Assembly: GCF_964340395.1 (NCBI RefSeq)
Contig: NC_135555.1
Location: 20,035,947-20,099,946 of the forward strand
Direction: 5' to 3'
Source of the DNA: Glandiceps talaboti
Taxonomy: Eukaryota > Hemichordata > Enteropneusta > Spengelidae
Length of the DNA: 64,000 nt
Positions 1 to 13,542 of this stretch are shown one piece after another (position 1 is the stretch's first letter; the number at the start of each line of letters is the position of its first letter). The notes under the pieces are model-generated. The model was given only the letters and a program-made list of their open reading frames with translations. It was not told the origin of the DNA and searched no databases. The translations under genes were made by a program, and so were the position numbers.

Positions 1-65
1 TGTAATGTACTGTCGCTTTGATATTCACGATTTTGGAAAGGAAATAGATAACATCGGGTTAGATC

Positions 66-959
66 TTGAGAGTAAATAAGAAGAAAAGAAGAGTTAATTT
101 GAAATCAGTGATAAACGAGTTGTCTATTTTTAAGAAACTAAATATAAGGAAAGCTATGGGTCCTGATAACATATGTGGTAGGTTACTGAATGTCTATGCA
201 TCGCAGTTAGCTAGTGTTTCCAGTAGATTGTTCAATTGGTCGTACAATGATCATACGATATCAACCATTTGGAAAACATCTACCATCTGTCCGGTCCCTA
301 AAAACTTCCAAGGCATCGTCCTGTAGCACTGACTTCCATTGTGATGAAATGCTTCGAGCGTATTTTACTTTGTCAAAACCCACAAAAACATTCACACCTT
401 GACCCATACCAATTTACATATTAAAGTAATAGAGGTACTGATAATGCAACTCTCACATTACTTCACGATGCGTATATACATCTTGAAAAACCAAGTTCAT
501 TTGTAAGACTATTGGTTATTGATTTTTCATCAGTCGTTAACAGAAGTCAACCAAACACGATGGCTCATAAACTTAGTTATTTAAACGTTAACCCCAAACT
601 CATCCTCTGGATAATGGATTTTCTTGTCAACCTTTCCCAGTTTGTTCGCTACCAAAAATTAAGTTCAGCCTTCCATTCAACATTTAGGGGTGCCTCACAG
701 AGCACGATACTCTCACACAAACTATTTACACTTTACACAAATGACTGCTCATCAGGTACCGATACAAATCCACTTATCAAATATTCTGATAACTCTGCAT
801 TAGTTGACCTGTCAAATTCTGACCGTACTTATTTCGATGAAGTTGATAGGTTTGTTACTTGGTGTAAAGAAAACTACTTGGACGAAAGGTCGACTTTAGG
901 AAGAACCCTAAAGTAGTGCCCGACCTTTTTATTGACAATGTTAAAGTTGAACAGGTGAC

Positions 960-1051
<92 letters not shown>

Positions 1052-1494
1052 AACAGTCTTGGATAATAAATCAAATGTTAAGGCCAACACAGATTTCATT
1101 AACAAGAAATGTCAATCTAGAGTTTACTGTCTACAACAATTGAGGGGCCTAAAATTTTGTAAATGCCAAGGTATTACAGACATTCTATCGGAGTTTTGAG
1201 TCGGTTTAACATTTTCTTTTTTGTGCTGGTTTGGTAGTCTAGGGACTAGCTACAAGAGTGTCTTGAACAAAATTGTAAATGTGTTTAGTAAAGTATTGAG
1301 TGAAAAGTAGACTAATTTGAATGAAATGTTTACATCTCGTGTACAAAACAAAGCTGGGAAAATGGTAAATGACAAAGGCCACATTATGTCCCAACACTTT
1401 GAACTCCTGCCATCAGGGAGACGATTTCGTGTCCCTAAATTCAGAACAGTCAGAACCAAATCAAGTTTTGTGCCCACTTCAACTAAATTTTAAA
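66..1494 (+). pseudogene. Degenerate non-LTR retrotransposon (reverse transcriptase, C-terminal half)
   Basis: Three broken reading frames line up in order with the reverse transcriptase of Jockey/CR1-like LINEs. The first has KAMGPDNICGRLL near 150-190, the counterpart of the KAPGPDGI motif. The second, from 512, has LVIDFSSV and a GASQSTILSHKLFTLYTND block; these match the palm motif and the GAPQGCVLSPLLFTLYTND block, and the catalytic FADD has become YSDN. A (TA)n array interrupts the frame at 962-1049. The C-terminal part then resumes with GTVLDNKS and ends with ELLPSGRRFRVPKFRT at about 1402-1449. Frameshifts, stops and the lost catalytic residues show a dead copy. The exact clade is uncertain. 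Confidence 0.8.
962..1049. repeat. (TA)n microsatellite inside the LINE ORF
   Basis: About 44 uninterrupted TA units. The LINE reads VEQVTK before the array and GTVLDNK after it, so the array sits where related elements encode KYLGT. Confidence 0.97.
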
Positions 1495-1524
1495 CCAAAC
1501 TAAATAATTCTATTTCAAAGACAT

Positions 1525-1690
1525 CTGCTCTGCATTCCAGATTGGAAGAACCGCGTTTTTTTATTGTCTTTTTTAAGTTGATGACCATTTCTGGCAAGAC
1601 TTCACTCACAATTTTCTCGATTTTACTGATTTTTCTTCTTTATTAAAAAGGTTTAGGGTCGGCACCGGATTTCTAGAATGGAAGCGTTTG
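1525..1690 (+). repeat. Internal fragment of a MITE-like repeat family
   Basis: It shares blocks such as CAGATTGGAAGAAC, TTTTTAAGTTGATG, GACTTCACTCACAATT and GGGTCGGCA with 4890-5135 and 24535-24780, in the same order and on the same strand. This copy is diverged and lacks recognisable termini. Confidence 0.6.
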
Positions 1691-1749
1691 GGGAGTTATG
1701 TGTGATTTATTTGTTGAGAAAGGTTCAAAGACAATAAATATCGCCATAA

Positions 1750-1790
1750 GGTGGCACTTGCCGTTCCAGTGAGGAACGACTAGTGCCACC
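1750..1790. other. Strong stem-loop
   Basis: The arms GGTGGCACT (1750-1758) and AGTGCCACC (1782-1790) are perfectly complementary. Inside them CGTTCC (1762-1767) pairs with GGAACG (1773-1778) around an AGTGA loop, leaving a 3/3 internal loop. The function is unknown; it may be part of a transposon terminus or a structured RNA. Confidence 0.6.
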
Positions 1791-4788
1791 ACGGTAGTAC
1801 TCGACAATTCGATGGACCACGGCCAAGTCCGCCATTCACAATTTTCAAATCACTTGAAATAAAGCAATCTGGCAAAACTCGCCCATGTGCATTTACAATC
1901 TTGTCGCAACTAATTCTAGTAGGTAAAACCATAGACCCTCCACCCTGTCTATGGTAAAACCTAGTCGCATTCATAACTTTCATCGAGGGTAAGGTAATTT
2001 TAGTCATCAACTTCTATAAAGTCCAAAATGAAACGATAAAACATGTACATTTTGGAAATTATCCCATGTATAATGCCAGATTATAAAGTGACAAAGAGTG
2101 GTTCATCTGAGTGGATAGCTTAACCTCTTGACGATTTATAAACAATGGGAAATAGGCAGCTATCTTGATGTTCATTTTAACCTATTTTCCCGGAGAATAT
2201 TTTCAGAACTGGTATCCAAATTACCAAGATCACGTTTTTCATATTTACTGATATGCCGCTTTAGTTATGGCCGGTTTTGTGGGATGTTTTGCGTGCACAA
2301 TGTAAACCACAGACAAGGCATGTAAACTTCTACTTGCCGCACAACCCGTCTATTTCAGGCTTGGCCTCTTACCACTCTTGGAGGAATTGTACTGACTCCT
2401 CCAAGACCACGTCTGACACAGTGGCCTGAAACCCATAGTCTATCGCGAGTATATTGTCTACCCTTCAAGAGACACACATTCTCTGCCAGTCACCCTTTTA
2501 AAAATACGCTTGTTAAACGTCTGCTCCTGGAGTTAAATTTGGTTCAACTCATGAGCAAAATATTTGTACGTGACTCCGGGCCCCTTTCAGACAATCCGAA
2601 TTTTCACGCACGTCCCAATTCGTTTTTTTCCCGTGACAACAATTTTTCTCCTGAGCCTCCCCCTACCCTAATCTAGTTCCTGACGACCGTATTCCAATTT
2701 TACACTACATCTTTACATATTACGTATAGTCAATGTCATTACTCTCGTTGCCGATGTGTTGGCAATTATATACATGTATATATATATAATATCCATAATC
2801 ACAACATATTTCCTGCTCAAAGAAGAACTGTTTCAGCTTATTCCATTTCGATATAAACAGACAGAGAGTCCAGGGATAAAATACCCATGTACTACTCCTT
2901 ATATTACTGGCTAGGTAATGTCAACCGTAAAATAATCCAAGCACCAGCGTCCCTAAAATCCGTGAAACAGTGTCGATATTACAGTATTTTGCTGACACTT
3001 ATAACTTTCTGTAACTGGTCTATATTTGTGATATCATGGTAAATATGCTTGGAATTTATGGCCTAACAAACCAGACATTACGTAGATTTGAATATTGAAG
3101 AAAATCAAAAACAAAAACAAGGCCATGGCCATGGCCGGTCAGGTACTGATATTAGTACTTTAGACATCAGTGGGGGTCACACTTGGTCATTGAAACTATA
3201 TTGACCGACCAAAATTCTAAACATCACGGATAAATAATTTCATATCGAAATGTATGTACGGAGATTCAGGTTTTTAGACCACGTGGCTTTGACATGACAT
3301 CATCAGCTAAATTTGCAATACGAAAGTAACGTAAAACATGGATGTATCTAGTAGGGAGCAAAGTCCGCATGTCTGTATGGATGTTTGAAGATTTACTATC
3401 GGTATATGGGAGGCATAGAGGGAAATATTTGAATAGCGTTATTTAACGTTACATAATTCATAACTGACTACTAAACTACCGTCAAGAGGATTGTTTTTGC
3501 TTCCATTTATCTGTATTAATTTTTTTTAAAGGCAGTGATGGTGACTGCCAATGCCGGTAGTGAAAATATGGCCCGCACATTCTGAAGATTTTTGTATCAT
3601 ACAAGTTCAATGTTGTAGCTGAGAATGTGATTTATATTTATAACTCAGTAGAATGGGTACCGGTACTGATGCGAGGGATGTGAACCAACCTTTGTGTTGC
3701 GTGCTTTTTAATATCACCGTGTGTGTGTGTGTGTGTGTGTTGTTTGTTTGTTTGTTTGTAATGTAGATTCGTCGTTGATATACTGCTACTAGATCAGACC
3801 GTGGGTTATACTTCCATGATCAGAACATGACCAGACACAACTCTCCACGGCACCATTTTGGTTTTACAACTTTGATTACTTTGTTTTGAATAGCTTTTGT
3901 CAAGTTCTTGACTTTCCTGATATGACAATAAAGCAAGGGCGGTGAAATATTATTATAGTAGTCCTTCAAAAAACAAGACAATTTTGAAACTTTTAGTGGA
4001 AAATGTTAGTGAAGACACAGTTTACCCGCATAAATTAACTAACAAAAGACAAAAGAAATGTACACATGGTTCATTTTCTAGGTGTCGACCTCATGAATAT
4101 GCACCAAGATTTAGAACCGAGTCAGCTTTAAATGCGTTCACACCTCCAAATCTGGTCTGGACAATATTGTCTGGGCTTAGTCACCCTTTTATGCGGACTA
4201 CAGAGCGGCCCTGGTGCGGACTATTTCTGCCACCTATTAATGCCTGAAAGTCAAGTGGCATATGCTGAGGTTGTGTACAACCAGCAACCCATAACATTTT
4301 AGCAATCTACAGTTCTACCTCAGTATGGCTATTAGCCATGCTAGGTAGTTACTATAATGATTAATATAATGGTTGTCTTGGTAAAAGTTGTCGACCCCCC
4401 CCCCAAAAAAAAAAGAAGAAAAAAAAAGAAAAAAAGAAAAAAAAAGATCAACAAAACATTCTATGATATTGAAAGCGCTCCTGGCATGTAATTCCATAGA
4501 ACAGTTTCCTGTAGGGAATGGCAGCGATTTCATTCAAACTCAAAGACAGAGATGTTGCTAACCAACGTGAACAGCCATAAAAAATTGTATGTGAATGAGT
4601 ATGACTCTGAGATCCCGCTAACGGTTTCATTGTTGTCGGTCTAACCAGAGACACTGGAGAACTTCACTGTCTATGATCTAATCGTATTGCTCAGTGTGAA
4701 AACCGTGCAAAGCGTTACTATTTTGGCGTTGTATTTTCACACATTTTTGGTTCACAAGGGTCCAATAATTTAAGCTTGAGTTAGGAAA
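1791..4788. other. Intergenic DNA, no gene recognised
   Basis: Only short random reading frames are present. It contains (GT)n at about 3719-3740 followed by TTTG repeats, and an A-rich tract at about 4400-4445. I see no exon-like block with splice sites and no known protein motif. Confidence 0.5.
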
Positions 4789-5147
4789 TAGGCCTATTAA
4801 AAAAATTGTGTTGTTCCGATTAGGCAAAATAAATAAATAGGTGGGGTAGGTAGATTTATTTTTATTCATGTGCGAGTGTCTAATTCTGGTTTTCCATTTT
4901 TTCCAAATGATCTCTGTGTTATTGGCTTCTTTCCATTAGATGTACAACCATTACAGATTGGAGGAACAGTTTTATATTGTCTTTTTAAGTTGATGTCAGT
5001 TTCTGCATCCACTATGTCTCGTGAGACTTCACAATTGTTGCGATTTTGTTAGTTTTTCAAGAACACGTAAAAAAAAAGTTAAGGGTCGGCAGTGAAAAAC
5101 TAGGTGGGTCGGGTAACAGAAACCAAACAGTTATTTTTTAGGCCTAA
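4789..5147 (+). mobile_element. MITE-like element, best copy
   Basis: It begins TAGGCCTATTAAAAAAATTG and ends with TTTTTTAGGCCTAA. The two ends are imperfect inverted repeats sharing TAGGCCTA followed by an A-run and a G/T-rich stretch. Related sequence recurs at 1525-1690 (internal), 23152-23189 (5' end only) and 24535-24781 (3' two thirds). There is no coding capacity. I infer a non-autonomous DNA transposon of about 360 bp; the superfamily is unknown because no clear target duplication is visible. Confidence 0.5.
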
Positions 5148-8100
5148 GGCATAACGTAGCATATAAATCTACCCAACCTGCGCGAGCAAGATCTGCATCG
5201 GTCAATGTAATATTTACATGGTCTATTACAATTTGGTAAAGTGTACCATTGTATATGCTTGTGCGAGACGTAAAAAACATCATGCCGTCTAATTGTACGA
5301 AACGATTTAGTCACTATGGTTTTGAAGTCAGTGAGATAATGTTTGTGAAGTACCCGGTATCGTGATGTTATCGCTTGTATAGAAAAACCATCACTGAGGC
5401 AAAATCTCACTTTTATCATCATTCATTTTTTAAAGTCTTCAATCATGCCAATTAAAAATATGGATACTGCAGTCATTTATGTGACTTTTTTTCCAAAAAT
5501 GTTTATCGTGCATCTCGATTATATTTTTTTTCGTCTTCGTAACATCTTTTTTTTTATTGTGCCAAAAGTAGTAGCTACCACATATAGAACAGTGGAAAAA
5601 TACCGAATGAGACTCAGAAATGTAAAATCATTTACTTCAATGTCCAAATCAAATGCGGACATCAGAAAATGATGCATGCACGTTGTGATGGACTCGTGAT
5701 TAGCTCTAGTCCAGATGCCAATTGGTATCTAACTAAACCATAGACAATAGAGAGGGTCCTCTCTATTTTCTATGACTAAACCAAGTTTAGTGAGTGGAGG
5801 TGTAAATGGTAACGATACTGTTTAGGAACACGGTGATAGGAACTAGACGAGATTAGCACTGACAACACACGCTCCGCGAACTCCAGCAAAGAGGCCTGGT
5901 GGGGTATATAGAGACTTGTCAGAGTTGTCGGAGCTACTGTTCATGTACATATAAGTTCCACGTATTCTCAATTTATTTCGTGCTGGATAGAAAACAGTCA
6001 GTATAGTCCTTGTGTTCTCCAGTGTATAGCCGATGGATTGGATAGTGAGAGTCATGATATGTGTGATACATTGTAGTTTATACACCAGAACTGAATTTTA
6101 GACTGATCCCGTCGGCATCTTCAGAGAAAGCATCAAGCGGGTACCACAATAAACTGAAAACGTAACGACTATAAGCATAACTATAAGTTTTAATTTACAT
6201 GGAACTACGGTCATATTTGATAAGCTTATCCCCCACTTCCACATATGGTCTCATACCCCTTGGTCAGCGAAAAGCCAATCATGTTCATGTCCGGACATAC
6301 GAGTTATAAATGGGGCGGTCATATGGGTTAAGTTAGGGTGGAATATAATATATGGAAAAAGTCTGATTGATACTGGCTGTGATGGGTAGTAGAGCATTTT
6401 TTAATTGTCAAAAACAGGGTTGGGGGCCGAATGATATGATTCAAAACGTCATGACTTTCTGGTATATCTTTGTTGTCATGGTGTGTTTCCAGTTGAGGAT
6501 GGCTGTCTTTGACTGGCTACAACAGTAAGTGACTGATTTTGAAAGCAAAGAAAGTGGAAGAACATTGGTGTTAGTTAAAAAACTATTGTTATTAAAGATA
6601 TACAAGTAAACGCAGCAAAACAATTGAGAGTCGGTACGGAAAGGAACAGATGACCACAGGAAGGTGTTCAGCTGTTCTTCATTGTTCTTTGCAATTTGAC
6701 GACCGGGCGATCACATACTAGTAGTTGTCAGTGTTTTCGCTAAAGCAAAATACACGGAGATGGTTCAAAATCACTTGACTATCATTTCACTCTTATTTAA
6801 ATCTACAAATATCTCATTAATATTTTCTCCCAGCTTACTTCAAACTATATGACATTTTCCATGAAAAAAAGGTGCGTATCTGGAGCAAAGAAGTGTTTCA
6901 GATACACGTTTGCGTGACCAAGACATAGACATAGACTGGCAAGCGACGCCATGAATTGTGATCGAATCCCAGGGTCGGATCGGTTGTAGATCAGTGTTCA
7001 TGATAATTCATTTGCGTGTTCAATTACTAAGTCATCGATGTAGGGTTATAAATTCAGTGACTACACCATCAACAAAGTTACTTCTTACTATAAATCATGT
7101 TGAAAAAGACCCTAGGAAAATGTCTAAGCAACAATGACGGGTGTTACTTTTTTGCAGTGTTTATCCAAATAGTAATCGTCGAATAACGTGACCCTGGCTG
7201 AAAACTGCGACAGTGAGTGTACCATAAATTCCCAAAACAGACTGACCAGAACAGACATATTGACACACAAAAAGTGTGCAAGTTTACATCTTGTGACAGG
7301 TTTGGTTGGGGTCACCTCCATCGGCTAATGGTCGAAATCGTCATTGTAAAATATTTTTAATTACCCTCAACTACAAATCAGCGTATCGTTGACGATCATT
7401 TCAATCGTAAGTGTTTAGAACTGATTCAGAAGTAAAACGTAGAATTATTAATGACAATGGTATGCAAAGTTTTGTTGTTTAACAATCATCAGCGATTTGG
7501 CATGTTTGCACAAACCACAGATACTTGTTAGTGCATACACTTTTGATACTTCTATTCTATAAGGTAAAGGCTAAATTTAAAAAGACATGATCCCAGTATT
7601 AACTTTTTTGTTGCGGCTATATTTCCTAAGTGAGGTGTGCCAAAGAAAGTTTTCCCATGATACTTTGCGCCAGTGCGACTTTTTGACATTGTACGTTCGA
7701 TGTTCCCAATGAGTAAATGGAATTTTATCGAGAAGTCTATTCATATTTGTTTATGACAGCAAGATATTTTCAATTTTCTGTTTTTGGTCATTTTTGGGGT
7801 CAAAAACTGTCATTTGTTTTGTAAATAAAAGAATTCAAAGTAAAAATGAATGACAGCCGCAAAACTAATCGATTGAATGGGCTGACATTTGGTGTGCAGG
7901 TATGTTAGAGTATCTGGATGAAGAATTCTTCAAGAAAATTTGAAGATGACATTGATATGCAAATACGTCTAAAACGTGCTGTGTAGTATCATATTATAGC
8001 CATGTTATTTTACAATACTCGTGAGAAAGTAGAATTTATTGGTGAAGTAAAGTTGCTCATACACCTAAGAAAATTTGACTACACTTGAATACATAATGAG

Positions 8101-11100
8101 CAAATGAAATGATCACAACAATCACATATCTTTGTAATGTTATGACTATACAAGATCTAATACAGGGACGAATGGGGTACTTATCAAATAATGCCCTCCG
8201 GAACTCAGAAATAAATGTAGATGCGCTGTACCATGCAGTTACGATCAGCGGTTTTGAACTATGGAGGTAGGAAGGAAGGAGGTAGGAAGGATTATAGTCC
8301 TACCACCATTTCTGAACAAAATCGTTGTCCTTGAATTGGAATGGTATGCTTTTAATACAAAAGTTGCACAAACATATGTTCTTGCTTTCAAAAGTTTTAG
8401 AATTAACACCATGATTTCACCGTCGCCCATACTGAGGTTTTCCTGCATCTATTGCTATGGATTTTGTTGGTGGGACTTTGCTGTACTGTATGAACACTTG
8501 TTCAGACTCAGGCCACTAAAACACAATTGCAAAAAAAACCCGTAAAGACACGAAGTATCGTTTTGCACAACGTTCGGCTTGAAGCAGGTTTGAAGGGTAA
8601 CCATGCACGACAGAGAAGATGGGTTTAGAGCCCCATTTACACCTAAAACAAAAAGCGATTCTAGTCTGTTCCTATTATAGTGGTCTGAGGTTCAGATCAA
8701 AGTGCCGCATTCATCCACAACATAAAAAATCATAGACCCTACACGACTGGCGTTTGTAAAAGTCAGTTTTAAACCATAATTACTACACCTCTTTATCTTC
8801 TCGGCAAGAACATGCAGTGCTGCAATCCAACGTGAGGACCTCTCACCAACTTTCAGATCACTTCACATTGGGAACGTTGGTGAGAGTTCTACTAATATAA
8901 TTCAGACTGAGGCAAAAAATATAGCCTTTCTGAGTTGAAATCCGAGGTTTAAATCCTGATATCTGAAAATTCCCAATCAACCCAGATTACATTGAATAAA
9001 AAATAAGTCTAACAAACAATTTATGATTTTTCAGTCCCGAAACTTGCTATTATCCATACACTGTATACAAAGCTAAATACACGGTGATTGGTGTATCGCA
9101 CTCCTTGACTGAGTGGGTCGGAAAAAAAATAGGTAGACTCACTTGTCATAAATCGATTTATAAATCCACAAAGGCACTGTGACAACTAAAGCAGTCCCTT
9201 TACAGACCATTTTTCTTTAGAAATAAATAGGCTAAAACAATACTGAATGACAGGCAGTCCAAGGTATGCGAAACCATAAGCGAGCGCGTGCTCACGATGC
9301 TAGATTAACACACTATTTTACCTGCGCATTGAAGACGCACAGTAAAAAGACCAGTTTTCAACATTAATGCAGGAAATACAAAGCTAACAATTCAAAATTG
9401 TATAAAATGTAAGAAAACAAAAAACAGGCGACAGTCAGAGCATGCATGAACTTCGATTTACAATACCATTATTAAGTTCTTGCATTTTGGGGCTAATGAA
9501 GTCATAGAGACTAGAGTGGGCGAGTTTCATCACAGTTAGTATAATCAATGGCACCGTGATAATTCTGACTTTCACTTGAAACTGGACCAGAACAGTCTAG
9601 GTCGGACGAGTCGTCATCATCAATTCAAAGGCGACGTAACCAAATATACACCGTGAATTCATCTTAGATCGCACCGAGTTGAACAATCATGTCTGTCATT
9701 GTAGAATGTAGACCTTTACGCTGTTTGACCGACTATTGAAGTATAACCCACATAGGTGATATTTCATTGACCTACATGGAAATGCTTGTAAATACTTTTT
9801 GCAAGTAGTAGTAGCTCAGACCACTCTAGTATTTTAGTGGTCTGAGGTAGTAGTAAGAGTTTTTGCTAACGTTTACATGCTAGCGTAGTTGTACATGTAC
9901 GTATACATGTCAGTTCGTATGTACATGTACATTAAATGTAGCTCTCATCATATCATACACTGTACATGTGTGTAACCCTTTTCTTTTGCACCCTCCCCCT
10001 CCGCCTTCATGTGGTCAAACACAGACAACTAACTAACTAAATAGTGTTACTGTTAGTTTTCTGTGGGTCAAACAATTAGTGTACACGCCTTGAATCACAT
10101 GCAGGCGAGATAGATTTGAATATTCATTTGTTTACTGCCCGGTTATGGGGGTGAACTCATGAATATATTCTGAACTAAATGCAAATGTATTCAAATCACT
10201 TCCGACTCGCAATCTGAACTATTTTTCAGATCGAGTATAATCCGATTAGACAGGCGCTAATGGGAAAGTACAGAAACGTCCACCTCATCAGCATAAAAGT
10301 ACAGAATTGAACTCAATCTGAACTATAGTACGGAAAGTGTCGTAAACTGTACTATTTTTTCTACTAGTGTGAAGGGAACAACCATATGCATTGTCCAGTC
10401 CTCAATAAATGAAGAGTTACGCGCGCAGTCATTTACAGTCCAGTCAGTACAAGTTACAACGCGCAGGTACAGGCCATGCCAGCATATTCAAATCCAAAGA
10501 AGTTTGTTGAATGAGTATTAAAAGACGAGTCACACTTTTAAATTCATGAAATAAAATACAACTCTGATGACAATATTATGATGTACACAATATAAATAAA
10601 CAGCAAAGATTTGTCACAAAAAAATGTATGATACAAGAGCCAAAACAGCCGTTGTCATTGTATTGAAGACCCCCGATCAATGCGATATAGAAAGTACAGC
10701 TGACAGAACTGATTGTTTTGATCACCTGACAGAAAATTCAAACACTAGACCAAACATATTGTGCTACATCTACCGATTTGTATATCATAGATCATGAAGA
10801 GGTTTAATTATAGAGATTGTCTTGATGAACAAATATATCTTTTCCCCAACAAGACAATTGCAGCTATTGTCACCAATACAACTTCTATCCATTTACCACA
10901 TGAGACAATATTAATTTCTTCCAATGAAATTACCTCACATCAAAGTCTGATTTTTTGCCTCTATGTTTACGCTCAGGTGTAGTGTTTTATTCACCTTTAT
11001 CAGTACTGACTTTTAGGACATGTTTTTATTATGAAAATATCACCATCTATCATTTGATCTCACCGGCGTACAAGGTCACCCTCACTGAGACCGTAACTGT

Positions 11101-11189
11101 GAGACTTTCAAGGAACTCTGTTGCTGATTTTTTAAGTAGCAAGCCATGATAACATTGTTTTATAAATTAAAAAAATCCACAATAAATAC
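5148..11189. other. Intergenic DNA, no gene recognised
   Basis: All reading frames are short and unlike known proteins. Small imperfect palindromes occur (for example ATAGAGAGGGTCCTCTCTAT near 5748 and a CAGACCAC/GTGGTCTG pair near 9816-9846). Nothing else could be supported. Confidence 0.45.
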
Positions 11190-11317
11190 CTTATCCTCAT
11201 CCATATGGCCACTTTGTTGCTTCGGCTCCAGGTGATATGTATTTTGATGGAAAATTGTATGTATTGAAACTATAACTCCATGTATGACAGCAACTGATGT
11301 TGTATCAGCCTGTGCAC
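11190..11317 (-). CDS. Possible second exon of a DEDDh exonuclease-like gene
   Basis: On the minus strand a polypyrimidine tract and TAG acceptor precede GTGCACAGG, and GATAAG|gtattt is the donor. The 128-nt exon enters in phase 1, matching the donor of the putative exon at 11712, and is open. Joined, the two read TGLGAQADTTSVAVIHG, which resembles the region after exonuclease motif I in TREX/RNase T-type proteins (TGL...D.TQ.AAVHG). No further exons with the remaining DEDDh motifs were found, so this may be a relic. Confidence 0.35.
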
Positions 11318-11711
11318 CTACAATGAAAAAGATTTGAGATATTTGTAATTTAAAAGTGTTCAACACTATATATACAAATTTGCGTCTAAGACATACTCTC
11401 AAACCTATCAACTCACTAATTCATATTCTGAATATCATGAAAAATATGTTAAAGAAATAGTTTAAAAGTGAATCAATGTACATGTTGAACTAGTATCTGG
11501 CAAAGTTTTATTGCAAATTTCAACGCATTGGTATAATATAATAGCTGCCCAGGGGATGGTATACCCTTTGACCTGTTGACGCCACATACATATCCGCCGG
11601 TGCGCATATGTATATGTCGTCAACTGGTAAAACATTTGGGATGTACCATTTCCAGGGGTGCTAGTGGTTTATTGCTTCAATCATTTACATACAGAATAGT
11701 AGTGTGCATAC

Positions 11712-11868
11712 CTAGACCAGTTGATTCTAGATCAAACGTCACAAAGTTGATATTGTTCATGTTGATATGTTGTGGAATGGGAGGTGATATCGGTTCTGGA
11801 ATTTCATTGATGTCATGATCATTTGTAGTCGACAAATCTACATTACTTTCAAAGGTTGTGTGTGCCTC
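11712..11868 (-). CDS. Possible exon with DEDDh exonuclease motif I
   Basis: The minus-strand reading frame ends FVTFDLESTGL and is followed by a GTATGC donor in phase 1. The motif F-D-x-E-[ST]-T-G is the hallmark of motif I of DEDDh 3'-5' exonucleases (TREX, RNase T, DnaQ epsilon), with the two metal-binding acidic residues present. A proline-rich stretch (PEPISPPIP) precedes it. The frame is closed by a TAA just upstream and no convincing acceptor was found, so the 5' boundary is arbitrary. It may be a partial gene or a pseudogene. Confidence 0.4.
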
Positions 11869-13542
11869 CCCTTACTTCCTGACATGTACAAAACAAGAAT
11901 TTAAATACATTGAATGTAATCAATAACTATATGTTGGCACACAGATAATTTGACAATGTCGAAGCAAAATCTTCTTGAATACCAGCATGCAATAATTTGC
12001 AGCACTGCATGGCAAAATTAAGATAATTATCTTTCAAATTCTTTTAATTAGGAAAGGTATGGTGTAGCTAGAAATCTACAGACAGGTTACTGGACATGTT
12101 AATAGAAGACCTTTTGCAGACCCTTTAACTGGGTATGTGTAACCAGTTCAGTTACAAGGTCCTTTAATTTGTTAAGATTTCATGTATGTATGTATGTATG
12201 TATGTATGTATGTATGTATGTATGTATTTACAGACATGCATCTGGTCTGGTGGTACCTGTACGTATACAGGTGTATGATGCAGATTGACTGTATATGTAA
12301 ACAATTTATCACATCAAATAATGTTTGGCCCAAGGTAGGCCCTGTGCAGACCCTATAATGGTATACGTCTGTACCAGCGAAGATAGCACAGCTTTAATGT
12401 TGTAACTAATGTAGCTTCATCTCTCTTGACATGCTTGTGACCACATGTACAGCTCTGTTACAACCATGAGACGTTTACACAGACATATACCTGTAACATA
12501 GGAATGTTACAGGTTCTGTACAGGACATATGTTACATATATATGTGGGGACAAACTTTATTGATGTATGTGTAATTGTACCAGAACCCTATGATGTACGT
12601 GTGTCGGTTTGTGTGCCCTTGCAAGTAATATTATTGAACTGATGGTCTGATACTTGCTTTCTTTTATGCTCCACCTTTACTTTTCTTTCTCTTTGCTTTT
12701 GAAAATATGCTGCAGACAACACTGTAGGTATCCATGCAAATACCCTCGGTATAGTATGCTATCATGGATCTGATCTATGTCAATTTTTAATGACACCATA
12801 TACCTTGAGTTGGAAGTTGATGGCGTTTGAAATTCTTAGTAATTTGAATGTCTTTCTTAATTATTCTTTACTTCATCTTGTCCAGTTTCAACCCATGTTT
12901 TATTGTGTTTCTCCCAGGTGATAACCCCATAACTGCATAGACCTGAATGTTAGCAGCCAAAAAAAATATTAAATGTGTAATCGAAAGTGAATGCAGAATG
13001 ACCGCTTCTTTATAAATATATCCTAATGTATGTTAACAAGTGTAAACAAGTAATACATTTTACAATGCTCCGAATAGTAATTAATACTCCCAGATGATTT
13101 GAATGATGGGTCAAGTGATACATGTACATTACTTTCACAAAAGAATGTCATGTAAACAATGTCGTGTAAATGTCCTTGTTCAGTTTGTTTTTTAAAATTT
13201 AAACATATATAGAAAATGCATGTAATATGAGAATGAAAGTATAATACCATACATAATAAGGTCAGAAAATCCACTTGTCAGGCATCTCACTTGATTGGCA
13301 ATAGTAGCTGTAATGCTTTGATTTGATATATATTACATCTAAAGCATATACATAGAAATCCTATTACAAACCATATTCTTCTGAGCAACTATTGAACCTA
13401 CTCTGAAGTTAAGACTCTTATGAGCTGTAGTGGTGTGACTTGGGTGCTGTTGAAGCTACATCGTTGTTTAGGCTTTCATTACCCTGACTCCTACCTATAA
13501 AGCTGCATAATTTAGTGTTTTGACAGGCATATTTGTACATTC
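11869..13542. other. Intergenic DNA with (ATGT)n array
   Basis: A (GTAT)n tract lies at about 12182-12227. No coding motif is visible in the remainder. Confidence 0.5.

Noticed and set aside
3300-3350. Further hammerhead starting at a CTGATGA on the minus strand near 3300
   Set aside because: No GAAA box or stem II partner follows at a suitable distance.
8245-8545. Overlapping frames on both strands as a gene
   Set aside because: No known motif and no splice-site or composition support; overlapping frames on opposite strands are expected by chance.
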